Source: Microcaldota archaeon
Lineage (GTDB): Archaea; Micrarchaeota; Micrarchaeia; Micrarchaeales; Micrarchaeaceae
Direction: 5' to 3'
Length of the DNA: 16,484 nucleotides
Assembly (NCBI GenBank): GCA_021793035.1
Contig: JAJYTM010000007.1
Span: 1 to 16,484 of the forward strand
The translations under genes and the position numbers were made by a program. Under the pieces are notes generated by a model. It saw only the letters and a program-made list of their open reading frames with translations, was not told the DNA's origin and did not search any database. Positions 1 to 5,151 of this stretch are shown piece after piece (the stretch's first letter is position 1; each line of letters begins with the position of its first letter).

Positions 1-92
1 TTAGCGAAAGCCCTAGCTATTGCGCTTTCAATCTTCCCCTCATCAAAACCCACCTTTTCCCCGTTCCTCTTTATCACAAATTTAGTCGCCAT
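1..92 (-). CDS. Ribonucleotide reductase, N-terminal ATP-cone fragment (runs off the left edge)
   Basis: Thirty codons are visible from ATG at 92 to the window edge, starting MATKFVIKRNGEKVGF. The pattern VIKRNGEKVGFDEGKIESAIARAF is the opening of an ATP-cone, the allosteric nucleotide-binding module at the N terminus of ribonucleotide reductases (class II NrdJ, anaerobic NrdD, class I NrdA) and of the regulator NrdR. A start at residue 1 of the cone fits a reductase, because NrdR begins with a zinc ribbon. The class cannot be decided here. A purine-rich GAGGGGG lies 5 nt before the ATG as ribosome binding site, and a TATA box is at 128-138. The role would be dNTP supply. Confidence 0.7.
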   Translation of the reverse strand, partial: MATKFVIKRNGEKVGFDEGKIESAIARAFA

Positions 93-127
93 TTAAACCC
101 CCTCGGCACTTACAATTTTAGAAACAA

Positions 128-138
128 GATTTATATAG
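128..138 (-). promoter_or_regulatory. TATA box for the ribonucleotide reductase gene
   Basis: On the minus strand the sequence reads CTATATAAATC. A start site about 25 nt downstream (near 108) would leave a short leader holding the GAGGGGG ribosome binding site. The rest of 93-257 has no gene; a second TATA-like TTTAAATA near 237-244 on the minus strand has no obvious gene after it. Confidence 0.5.
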
Positions 139-257
139 CAGATTGCACCAAATGCGGTATCTTTGTAGCTGTTCTTGTATGAAAACTTCCACTACTAAAA
201 AGTGTTGTTGTCGTAAAGGCGGCGCAGCTGTTTGCCGTATTTAAAAAGGTTGCTTTT

Positions 258-689
258 CTAATACAACTTTTCCATTTCGATTCCGTCGTTTTCCTCAGAC
301 AGGATATAAGTATTGAACCTCTCCCACGCAGCCTTGTAGGTGTCGTGCTCTTGCATATTTACCGTATAATACATCCAGCTGGCGAACTTCGATTTTGGTA
401 TGCTCTTCTGCGACACTTCATATACGTCAGTGGCAGTAATATTCTTCCATTTTGCAGTTTTCGCCGCCGAGAACTCCTCCCGTATTCCCTCGCTGTTGAA
501 TTCGTACTGGTTGTCAGAGAGCGCCTTGTGGGTCTTCCACGAAAGCCCTGAGGAAAATGCCGCTATCAGCACTCCCACATTCTTCAGCTGCCAATCCTCA
601 TCCGTGTATTCGCTCTCGTGTTTCTGCGAGAGCTTGTGCAGTTTCTCCTGCAAGATGTCATACTTGGTCAAATTATGTTTTATCGGCAT
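258..689 (-). CDS. Hypothetical soluble protein, 143 aa
   Basis: I do not recognise this protein. It is hydrophilic, rich in Lys, Glu, Ser and Tyr, apparently mostly helical, with no signal peptide, membrane segment or cysteine motif. The first third (KYDILQEKLHKLSQKHESE) is a likely amphipathic or coiled helix. The ATG at 689 is supported by a TATA-like TTTATAAGG about 22 nt upstream on the minus strand, giving a leaderless or nearly leaderless transcript. The gene is divergent from the one starting at 797, and the two promoters share about 107 bp. No close operon partner lies downstream, as about 165 nt separate it from the reductase start. Confidence 0.6.
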   Translation of the reverse strand: MPIKHNLTKYDILQEKLHKLSQKHESEYTDEDWQLKNVGVLIAAFSSGLSWKTHKALSDNQYEFNSEGIREEFSAAKTAKWKNITATDVYEVSQKSIPKSKFASWMYYTVNMQEHDTYKAAWERFNTYILSEENDGIEMEKLY

Positions 690-746
690 GACACAACCTT
701 ATAAATCCCGAATGCTCGGTATTTATAATAAATAATTACACCGAAT

Positions 747-757
747 AAAAATATATA
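747..757 (+). promoter_or_regulatory. TATA box for the gene at 797
   Basis: The AT run AAAAATATATATG sits here. A start site about 25 nt on (near 777) lies after an in-frame upstream ATG at 773 but before the ATG at 797, so the promoter position helps choose the later start. Confidence 0.45.
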
Positions 758-796
758 TGTTTGTTATGAATATTGAATTGGATCAGGGCGACTAAC

Positions 797-1210
797 ATGG
801 CAATATTCAACATTTTCGGGAAAAAGGATGTGAGCGCGGACATAACGAAGAACATACCATATCGTCTGTTTACTGAATGGACGCCGTACAAGATGTTTTC
901 CGGAAGGAAGAGCAGTGTCATGCTCAAGGTCAAGCTGAAGAACCTCACCAATGAGGTGCTGCTCACATCGCTTGTGGTCGAACTGCCTAACAAACTGAGC
1001 TTTGACGAGATAGGCATGTCGAAGCAGAGGGAGGTGCGCATGGGCGAAATGGCCCCCGAGGAAGAGAAAGAAATCAGCCTTAGCGTGTATAATGGCACAG
1101 ATGCCGATCCGGGCGAGTACACAGTATCGCTTGCAGCTATAGCGCACTACCGCGATTACGGCCACATAATAAACGCGATAAAGAAGCGCACTACTGTGCA
1201 GGTTGTTTAA
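797..1210 (+). CDS. Small beta-sandwich (CARDB/NEW3-like) cytosolic protein, 137 aa
   Basis: The chosen start is ATG 797 (MAIFNIFGKKDVSAD). An in-frame ATG at 773 would add MNWIRATN, but it lies only about 20 nt after the TATA box and probably upstream of the transcription start. From about residue 38 the protein alternates beta strands (VMLKVKLKNLTNEVLLTSLV, EEKEISLSVYNG, GEYTVSLAAIAHYRDYG), with the conserved-looking pattern of an Ig-like domain of the CARDB/NEW3 type: a K-x-x-N-L-T strand, a G-E-Y-T-V strand and a terminal T-T-V-Q-V-V strand. There is no signal peptide, unusual for such folds, so it probably acts inside the cell, perhaps as a protein-protein interaction module. The assignment rests on pattern only. 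Its last 20 bp overlap the end of the convergent gene at 1191. Confidence 0.6.
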   Translation: MAIFNIFGKKDVSADITKNIPYRLFTEWTPYKMFSGRKSSVMLKVKLKNLTNEVLLTSLVVELPNKLSFDEIGMSKQREVRMGEMAPEEEKEISLSVYNGTDADPGEYTVSLAAIAHYRDYGHIINAIKKRTTVQVV

Positions 1211-1514
1211 CCTTTGGCTCGTCCTCCTTTGCAGGCTTCTGCGATTCCTGTTCCTCCGGGCGTATGGCCTTGTATATGTCTACCAGGCGCTCTGCGACAT
1301 CCTTGCCTTTTTCAGTAAGCTTTATCGTCTTTATCTTGCCGTGCTTCTCGCTTGATGTCAGGCCGAGCTTTTCGCATTCAACAAGGAAGTTGCACGCGTG
1401 CACATAGGTCGTATTCGCGGCCTTGGCCAGGCTGGATATATACCAGCTCTGCGAAGCGTCCATCAGCGCGACCAGTATGTTCGCCTGCTTTTCCTTGAGT
1501 AAAATATTCTCCAT
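1191..1514 (-). CDS. Winged-helix DNA-binding protein (MarR/wHTH type), 107 aa
   Basis: The chosen start is ATG 1514 (MENILLKEKQ) because GGAG lies about 9 nt upstream; an in-frame extension to 1550 (MMWPFCARGVIR) has no ribosome binding site. Residues 1-75 read as a winged helix: ILVALMDASQSWYISSLAKA (helices 1-2), ANTTYVHACNFLVECEKLGL (recognition helix), then the wing SSEKHGKIKTIKLTEKGKDV ending in the common LTEKG motif. The last 25 residues (EEQESQKPAKEDEPKVKQPA) look disordered and charged. It probably regulates transcription, with unknown targets. It is divergent from the PRC-barrel/RNase HII pair at 1649, with about 135 bp shared between them, so it could control that pair. Its stop lies within the last codons of the convergent gene ending at 1210. 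Confidence 0.7.
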   Translation of the reverse strand: MENILLKEKQANILVALMDASQSWYISSLAKAANTTYVHACNFLVECEKLGLTSSEKHGKIKTIKLTEKGKDVAERLVDIYKAIRPEEQESQKPAKEDEPKVKQPAQ

Positions 1515-1614
1515 GCGAATTACTCCACGTGCACAAAAAGGCCACATCAAAGAGCAATATGCAAATAATGCCCTTTACCTGCACGTATATATCCCAATAC
1601 ATAAATATATTAAT

Positions 1615-1633
1615 TAGTTTCGGTAAGAAACTA
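1615..1633. promoter_or_regulatory. 7-bp inverted repeat between TATA box and start of the PRC-barrel gene
   Basis: TAGTTTC (1615-1621) and GAAACTA (1627-1633) are perfect inverted repeats around a 5-nt centre. The TATA-like ATAAATATAT is at 1601-1610, so transcription should begin near 1630; the palindrome fills the space between TATA box and start site, a typical archaeal repressor operator position. A 5'-UTR hairpin is the alternative. Confidence 0.4.
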
Positions 1634-1648
1634 GTATAGGTGACGTGC

Positions 1649-1900
1649 ATGGTAAAATTTATCATAGCGAAACAGCTAGTCGGCAAGAAAGTGATAAGTG
1701 TCAGTGGATTTGATGTTGGCAGGTTTATAGATGCCGATGTTAACGAAATAACCGGCAAGATAAACTACATACTCGTTGAGCCGAACGTGGACAGCAGCAT
1801 ATCGAGCAAGCTTGACGCCCAGGACGGTCATGCGAAGATACCGTATAATTCCGTCACCGCCGTAGCCGACTACATAATGGTCGACCTGAAGGGGCTATGA
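1649..1900 (+). CDS. PRC-barrel domain protein, 83 aa
   Basis: The ATG at 1649 has a GGTGA ribosome binding site 5 nt before it; the in-frame GTG at 1640 is part of that site and is rejected as start. The whole protein is one PRC-barrel: AKQLVGKKVISVSGFDVGRF followed by IDADVNEITGKINYILVEPN and a closing IPYNSVTAVADYIMVDL. Stand-alone archaeal PRC-barrel proteins of this size are widespread; proposed links are to RNA metabolism or cell division, but the biochemical role is not settled. The gene ends 13 nt before the proposed start of RNase HII, so they are probably co-transcribed. Confidence 0.8.
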   Translation: MVKFIIAKQLVGKKVISVSGFDVGRFIDADVNEITGKINYILVEPNVDSSISSKLDAQDGHAKIPYNSVTAVADYIMVDLKGL

Positions 1901-1913
1901 ACGCGGTGATTTC

Positions 1914-2642
1914 ATAATCCTTTGCGGCGGGGATGAGGCGGGGAGGGGCGCCCTGATAGGGCCGCTCGTGATTTCGCTAGTCTCTGTCAAGAAAGCAATG
2001 GTACACAAGCTGCCCGAGATAGGGGTGCGTGATTCCAAGCTGCTGAGCAGGAAGCGCCGCGACGAGCTCTACAGTTCAATACTCGACATAGTGGAGGACG
2101 TGAAGATAGACCGGATAGCTCCTGCAGAAATCAATTCGGCGATGAAGGCGGGGATATCGCTGAATGAACTCGAAGCCATACATTTCGCAAAGCTTTTTGA
2201 CAAATTTGACCAAGAAGTGAATTTTCTCTATTTGGACTCCCCTGACGTGATAGCTGAGAAGTTCGGCATACGCGTCAACATGCTGAGCAACAAGCCTACC
2301 AAGGTATACGGCATACGCACAAAAGGGCTCAAGGGCGTCAAATACACTACAGTAGTAGCTGAGCATAAGGCAGATTCAAGGTACCCCGTAGTTTCAGCTG
2401 CAAGCATAATGGCAAAGGTCGAGCGCGACAGGGCGATGGACCAGCTCAGCGCATCTCTTTCTATGGAGCTAGGCTCAGGCTACCCATCGGATTATCACAC
2501 CATAGATGCGGTGCGCAAAAACATGAAGGACAAGGAGCTTAACATGCACATACGCGAGTACTGGAAAACGCTGGGGAACATAAGGCAGACAAAGCTTTTT
2601 AACTTTGCGAGCGGGAAGTCCCCTTTCGCAAGAGAGGGATGA
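1914..2642 (+). CDS. rnhB: Ribonuclease HII, apparently starting at an AUA codon
   Basis: RNase HII cleaves the RNA strand of RNA-DNA hybrids and single ribonucleotides in DNA. The catalytic motif is CGGDEAGRGALIGPLV near the N terminus (Asp7 and Glu8 if ATA 1914 is the start); further signatures are LYLDSPD (third acidic residue) and EHKADSRYPVVSAASIMAKV with the fourth Asp. The product would be 242 aa, normal for archaeal RNase HII. There is no ATG, GTG or TTG in frame before the catalytic motif: the first, GTG at 1968, would remove DEAGRG, and an in-frame TGA lies just upstream at 1888-1890. ATA 1914 gives MILCGGDEAGRG, matching where family members begin (M-I-x-C-G-x-D-E-A-G), with GGTGA 4 nt before it. 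A sequencing error (ATG to ATA) is the main alternative. Follows the PRC-barrel gene by 13 nt. Confidence 0.85.
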   Translation: MILCGGDEAGRGALIGPLVISLVSVKKAMVHKLPEIGVRDSKLLSRKRRDELYSSILDIVEDVKIDRIAPAEINSAMKAGISLNELEAIHFAKLFDKFDQEVNFLYLDSPDVIAEKFGIRVNMLSNKPTKVYGIRTKGLKGVKYTTVVAEHKADSRYPVVSAASIMAKVERDRAMDQLSASLSMELGSGYPSDYHTIDAVRKNMKDKELNMHIREYWKTLGNIRQTKLFNFASGKSPFAREG

Positions 2643-2689
2643 AAGTGAAGAAAAGGTTTATATTCAAATAATATAATAACTATAATATC

Positions 2690-3093
2690 GTGGGTTACAT
2701 ATTAGACAAAGGTGCGCATTCAGTATATGCACTTCAATACCACTTCATACAGGCGGTAAAATACAGAAAGAAGGTTATTTAGAGATGAAAGGATTGTATT
2801 TCCTAAAACAAAAGGTAAGAGAGATAAATGAATCGTTTGATGTTGAAATAATTGACCTAGAATGCGACAATGACCATTTCCATATGATATTCAAAGCCAA
2901 ACCCACACTGGACATACCAAGATATATAAACGCGTTGAAAACAATATCGTTCAGAGAATTACAAAGAAATTTCCCTAATATAAAGAAGCAGTTATGGAAG
3001 GGTATTCTATGGTCCCCGTCATATTTTCTTGCGACTACCGGTCAGGTGACTCTCGACGTACTAAAAAGATATGTGGAAAATCAAGGCAAATAA
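2690..3093 (+). pseudogene. tnpA: Disrupted IS200-type TnpA transposase (Y1 HUH)
   Basis: From GTG 2690 the frame reads MGYILDKGAHSVYALQYHF then IQAVKYRKKVI and meets TAG at 2780-2782. The rest of the protein continues from 2785 in another frame: LKQKVREINESFDVEIIDLE, then the HUH motif in DNDHFHMIF, then WSPSYFLATTGQVTLDVL and the C-terminal RYVENQG with the presumed nucleophilic Tyr. The two frames differ by 95 nt (not a multiple of 3), so at least one frameshift near 2777-2785 breaks the gene; a third frame in between reads FRDERIV, which would imply two small indels. The N-terminal part lost by a 2785 start holds the first core strand, so the 102-aa remainder is unlikely to work. A programmed frameshift is possible but no slippery heptamer is obvious. 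Confidence 0.75.
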
Positions 3094-3094
3094 C

Positions 3095-4414
3095 ATGGCA
3101 AATATAGAAAAGAACAACAAGATAAGGGAAAAAGGAAGGGAAACTAGGATAAGAAGGAAGAGCCAAGAGGCAAGGGTATTCGAGATAAAGTTTGACGCAA
3201 ACAAGATCTCAAATCAAAAACTCAACAGCATTAAGAGGGCATTCCTTGAAGGCAAATGGTTCACAAATTACATAATTGCAAAAGGTGTAACGGAATCCGT
3301 ACCATACAAGGACTATAATGTTAAAAAGGTAAACATAAAAGTCAATGATGCGCCTGAAGAAAGAGAACTGAACGTTTTGTCATCGCAAATGAAGGAGTAC
3401 ATGATAAAGAGGCTTCAGAACAACATAAAAGCGCTGACAAAACTGAAGAAAGAAGGGAAGAGGGTTGGCAAAATCAAGTACATAAAGTCGCTGCATTCCA
3501 TTCCTCTCATGCAGTACGGCATAACATACAAGATAGACATGGAGAGGAAACGCGTCCATATTCAGGGGTTGGGCGATTTCAAGGCCGTTGGGCTTGACCA
3601 AATTCCAGGGAATTATGAATTTGCAACTGCAAACCTGATAGAGAGAAATGGCGATTACTTCCTGCATGTAGTGGCATATGCGGCTAAAAGTGAAAAAGCA
3701 CAGAACGATAAAGCAGTGGGAATAGATTTAGGCATAAAGAACCAGGTTACATTCTCAAACGGCATACAGGTGCAGTATGCGGTGCCTATGCAGGAACGCA
3801 CAAAAAGGCTTTACCATGCATTCTCCCGTTCTAAATATGACAAAGAGAAGAAAACAAGGTCCAAAAGAGGGCTCAAATTGCTTTATAAGATAAACAGGGA
3901 GTTTGCACACCAGAACAACCAAAAGAGAGACATCAACAACAAACTTGCACATTATGTAACTTGCAACTATCAATATGTTGCTTACCAAAATGACAACATA
4001 GCCAGTTGGGCAACGTTCTATGGGAAGAAGATTTACCAAACTTCCATAGGAGAATTCCGCAATGTCCTCAAAAGAAAGGCATGCACTCCTTTGGAAATCG
4101 GCAGGTTCGAAAGGACAACTGGCATATGCCCAAATTGCGGTAGGTCGCTGCATCTTGACTTGTCAGATAGAGCATTCGTATGCCCCAGTTGCGGATGCTT
4201 GTATGACAGGGATGTGAGTGCTGCGAATATGATACGGAAACTGGGGCTTTCCCTATGGAACATAGGGGAGACGCTCGCTGAGGGCAATGCCTCTACAAGT
4301 AGCATGCTGGTTTATATAAAACATATTCCGCATGTGAAAGCAAGCATTTCTGTTGAAGCGAGAAGTCCCAAACTAACGGACGTGGCAGAAGTCCCGTCCG
4401 TAAGGGCGGGGTAG
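3095..4414 (+). CDS. tnpB: TnpB, RNA-guided RuvC nuclease of the IS200/IS605 element
   Basis: TnpB proteins use an omega-RNA from the element end to cut DNA next to a TAM, favouring element retention. ATG 3095 begins 1 nt after the tnpA stop and gives 439 aa. The basic N-terminal region (KIREKGRETRIRRKSQEARV) precedes the wedge/REC part; RuvC-I is GIDLGIKNQ (Asp211), the RuvC-II region is YVAYQNDNIASW (about Asp300), the zinc ribbon is CPNC and CPSC with the last Cys pair near residues 366-369, and RuvC-III is YDRDVSAAN (Asp373). In related TnpBs the RuvC-II position is normally Glu (QDEN or ED.N), so QNDN implies Glu to Asp; activity may be reduced. The last 25 or so codons overlap the omega-RNA. 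Confidence 0.85.
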   Translation: MANIEKNNKIREKGRETRIRRKSQEARVFEIKFDANKISNQKLNSIKRAFLEGKWFTNYIIAKGVTESVPYKDYNVKKVNIKVNDAPEERELNVLSSQMKEYMIKRLQNNIKALTKLKKEGKRVGKIKYIKSLHSIPLMQYGITYKIDMERKRVHIQGLGDFKAVGLDQIPGNYEFATANLIERNGDYFLHVVAYAAKSEKAQNDKAVGIDLGIKNQVTFSNGIQVQYAVPMQERTKRLYHAFSRSKYDKEKKTRSKRGLKLLYKINREFAHQNNQKRDINNKLAHYVTCNYQYVAYQNDNIASWATFYGKKIYQTSIGEFRNVLKRKACTPLEIGRFERTTGICPNCGRSLHLDLSDRAFVCPSCGCLYDRDVSAANMIRKLGLSLWNIGETLAEGNASTSSMLVYIKHIPHVKASISVEARSPKLTDVAEVPSVRAG

Positions 4415-4419
4415 TTCAC
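4330..4419 (+). ncRNA. Omega-RNA scaffold and right end of the IS element
   Basis: TnpB omega-RNAs are encoded at the 3' end of tnpB and right end, with the guide read from the flanking DNA. Here the segment holds AGAAGTCCC twice (4361-4369 region and 4388-4395 region), the terminal hairpin CCCGTCC-GTAA-GGGCGGG (4393-4410, GNRA-type loop) and the end GTAGTTCAC. ACGGACG (4376-4382) can also pair with CGTCCGT (4395-4401), which competes with the terminal hairpin. The 5' boundary is a guess. The natural guide would be the DNA just after 4419, beginning CTTTGGCGACAC, immediately upstream of tRNA-Arg. Confidence 0.6.
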
Positions 4420-4447
4420 CTTTGGCGACACATCAGCTTAACAGTGC

Positions 4448-4556
4448 GGACCTGTGGCGCAACTTGGATAGCGCGCGTGGCTTCGGACCACGCGGCTGCG
4501 GGTTCAAAATCGCCCTAGCAAAGGCTATTGCGATGCAACTCCCGCCAGGTCCGCCA
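4448..4556 (+). tRNA. tRNA-Arg (anticodon UCG) with a 31-nt intron in the T-loop
   Basis: The cloverleaf is complete. Acceptor GGACCTG (4448-4454) pairs with CAGGTCC (4546-4552); discriminator G4553 and an encoded CCA (4554-4556) follow. The D-stem GCGC/GCGC surrounds AACTTGGATA; the anticodon stem CGTGG/CCACG holds loop CTTCGGA with TCG at 4483-4485; the variable loop is CGGCT; T-stem GCGGG (4498-4502) pairs with CCCGC (4541-4545). The T-loop starts TTCAAA and is then interrupted by 31 nt before T4540; removing them gives the normal loop TTCAAAT. The gene lies 28 nt after the IS right end and lacks a clear TATA box at the expected place. Confidence 0.93.
4509..4539 (+). other. Non-canonical tRNA intron at T-loop position 59/60
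   Basis: The 31-nt insert folds on itself: ATCGC (4509-4513) with GCGAT (4530-4534) and, inside, TAGC (4516-4519) with GCTA (4524-4527). Slipping the cut by 1 to 3 nt gives TTCAACT instead of TTCAAAT, so the exact junction is ambiguous, but the length is always 31. I could not draw a strict bulge-helix-bulge motif; the T-stem and the intron stem are separated by an internal loop of 6 nt per side, suggesting a relaxed splice motif. Confidence 0.8.
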
Positions 4557-4560
4557 GAAA

Positions 4561-4588
4561 ATATGGCAGAGCTAGCGCTATGCCATAT
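4561..4588. terminator. Strong hairpin just after the tRNA
   Basis: ATATGGCA (4561-4568) pairs perfectly with TGCCATAT (4581-4588); inside, after one G/A mismatch, AGC pairs with GCT around loop TAGC, for 11 base pairs. It begins 4 nt after the tRNA CCA and ends about 23 nt before the stop of the convergent gene at 4612. A 3' processing or termination signal for the tRNA, or a bidirectional terminator, is likely. There is no long T run on either side. Confidence 0.45.
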
Positions 4589-4611
4589 AAAGATAACCAA
4601 GCCTTAATTCA

Positions 4612-5040
4612 CTACTTCTTGCCGGCGTCAGGTTCCTGTATCTTTATGGTGCTTATGCCCAGGGGCGGTATGAGCCCCAGCGAATACGCTACAAGAGTTC
4701 CAGTAGCGCTGCACCTGAAGTTGAGCCCGTTCATTATTTCCTCAGCCAGTGCGGTCGGGAGTATGTGCTTCTCGTTCCACGACTTCATTATGGCGCTGAC
4801 GCCTTCGGTCGATTCCTTAATATCCACAGAGCCTGCGAGCTTGAGCTGCCCTATGCTCTTTGCGTCCTTCGAATCGCTATCGAAATAATCTGCCATGAAG
4901 CTGTATTTTACGGTAACGCCCTCTTTCGAAGACTTGACCTCCTCAAGGTTAACGTTTATCTTTGGGAACCTTTGCCTGCTAAGAGCCTCCATAGACTCGA
5001 TCTTGCCTTCTACATTTGATACTGTGAATCCCGTTATCAT
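4612..5040 (-). CDS. Hypothetical protein, 142 aa (possibly SecB-like fold)
   Basis: No family is recognised with confidence. The protein begins with alternating strands (MITGFTVSNVEGKIE, KINVNLEEVKSS, GVTVKYSFMADYF, SIGQLKLAGSVDIKES) and ends with a helix (LAEEIMNGLNFRCSATGTLV) and a proline motif LIPPLGISTIKI. Length, strand order and a C-terminal helix followed by PPLG recall the SecB chaperone fold, which has archaeal relatives, but this is only a weak pattern match. There is no signal peptide. The ATG at 5040 is supported by GTGAT 3 nt before it and a TATA-like TATTTATACTT on the minus strand near 5073-5087. It is divergent from the surface protein gene at 5152. Confidence 0.65.
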   Translation of the reverse strand: MITGFTVSNVEGKIESMEALSRQRFPKINVNLEEVKSSKEGVTVKYSFMADYFDSDSKDAKSIGQLKLAGSVDIKESTEGVSAIMKSWNEKHILPTALAEEIMNGLNFRCSATGTLVAYSLGLIPPLGISTIKIQEPDAGKK

Positions 5041-5098
5041 GTTATCACTTTGTTTATTAAGTTTAGAAAGATATAAGTATAAATAGGTTAGGCGATCC

Positions 5099-5128
5099 TG
5101 CCGCGTGCGCGTTCGCTACGTACCGGCA
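5099..5128. promoter_or_regulatory. GC-rich imperfect hairpin directly upstream of a TATA box
   Basis: TGCCG (5099-5103) pairs with CGGCA (5124-5128) and CGTGCG (5104-5109) with CGC-T-ACG (5114-5120), with a bulged T and a bulged TAC, around loop CGTT. It stops 2-3 nt before GATATAAC (5131-5138), the TATA-like box of the gene at 5152. It could be an operator or activator site; DNA context is otherwise AT-rich. Confidence 0.3.
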
Positions 5129-5151
5129 ATGATATAACAAGTTATTTATTA

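Larger units (their letters stand above)
2662..4419 (+). mobile_element. IS200/IS605-family element with disrupted tnpA and tnpB
   Basis: The element contains a TnpA (Y1 HUH transposase) reading region and a TnpB gene, in the usual order and strand. The right end is clear: a GC hairpin at 4393-4410 followed by GTAGTTCAC (4411-4419), typical for archaeal members. The left end is less certain. TTTAT at 2657-2661 is a plausible target/TAM motif, which would put the left end at 2662, just inside an AT-rich imperfect hairpin (about 2670-2688). This family makes no target duplication, so flank repeats cannot confirm the ends. It lies between rnhB and tRNA-Arg. The TnpA lesions suggest it no longer moves by itself. 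Confidence 0.8.

Noticed and set aside
1968..2642. RNase HII starting at GTG 1968
   Set aside because: It would lack the catalytic DEAGRG motif encoded just upstream in the same frame.
2775..2790. Programmed frameshift in tnpA
   Set aside because: No slippery heptamer or strong downstream structure seen, and two indels may be needed; decay is simpler.
4509..4539. Similarity of the tRNA intron to the start of the reductase gene (GCAATAGC, TAGGGC words at 1-40)
   Set aside because: Only short words match and their order and spacing differ; explained by the intron's own inverted repeats.
4422..4607. Short plus-strand frame over the tRNA
   Set aside because: It is made of the tRNA-Arg gene, its intron and the following hairpin.
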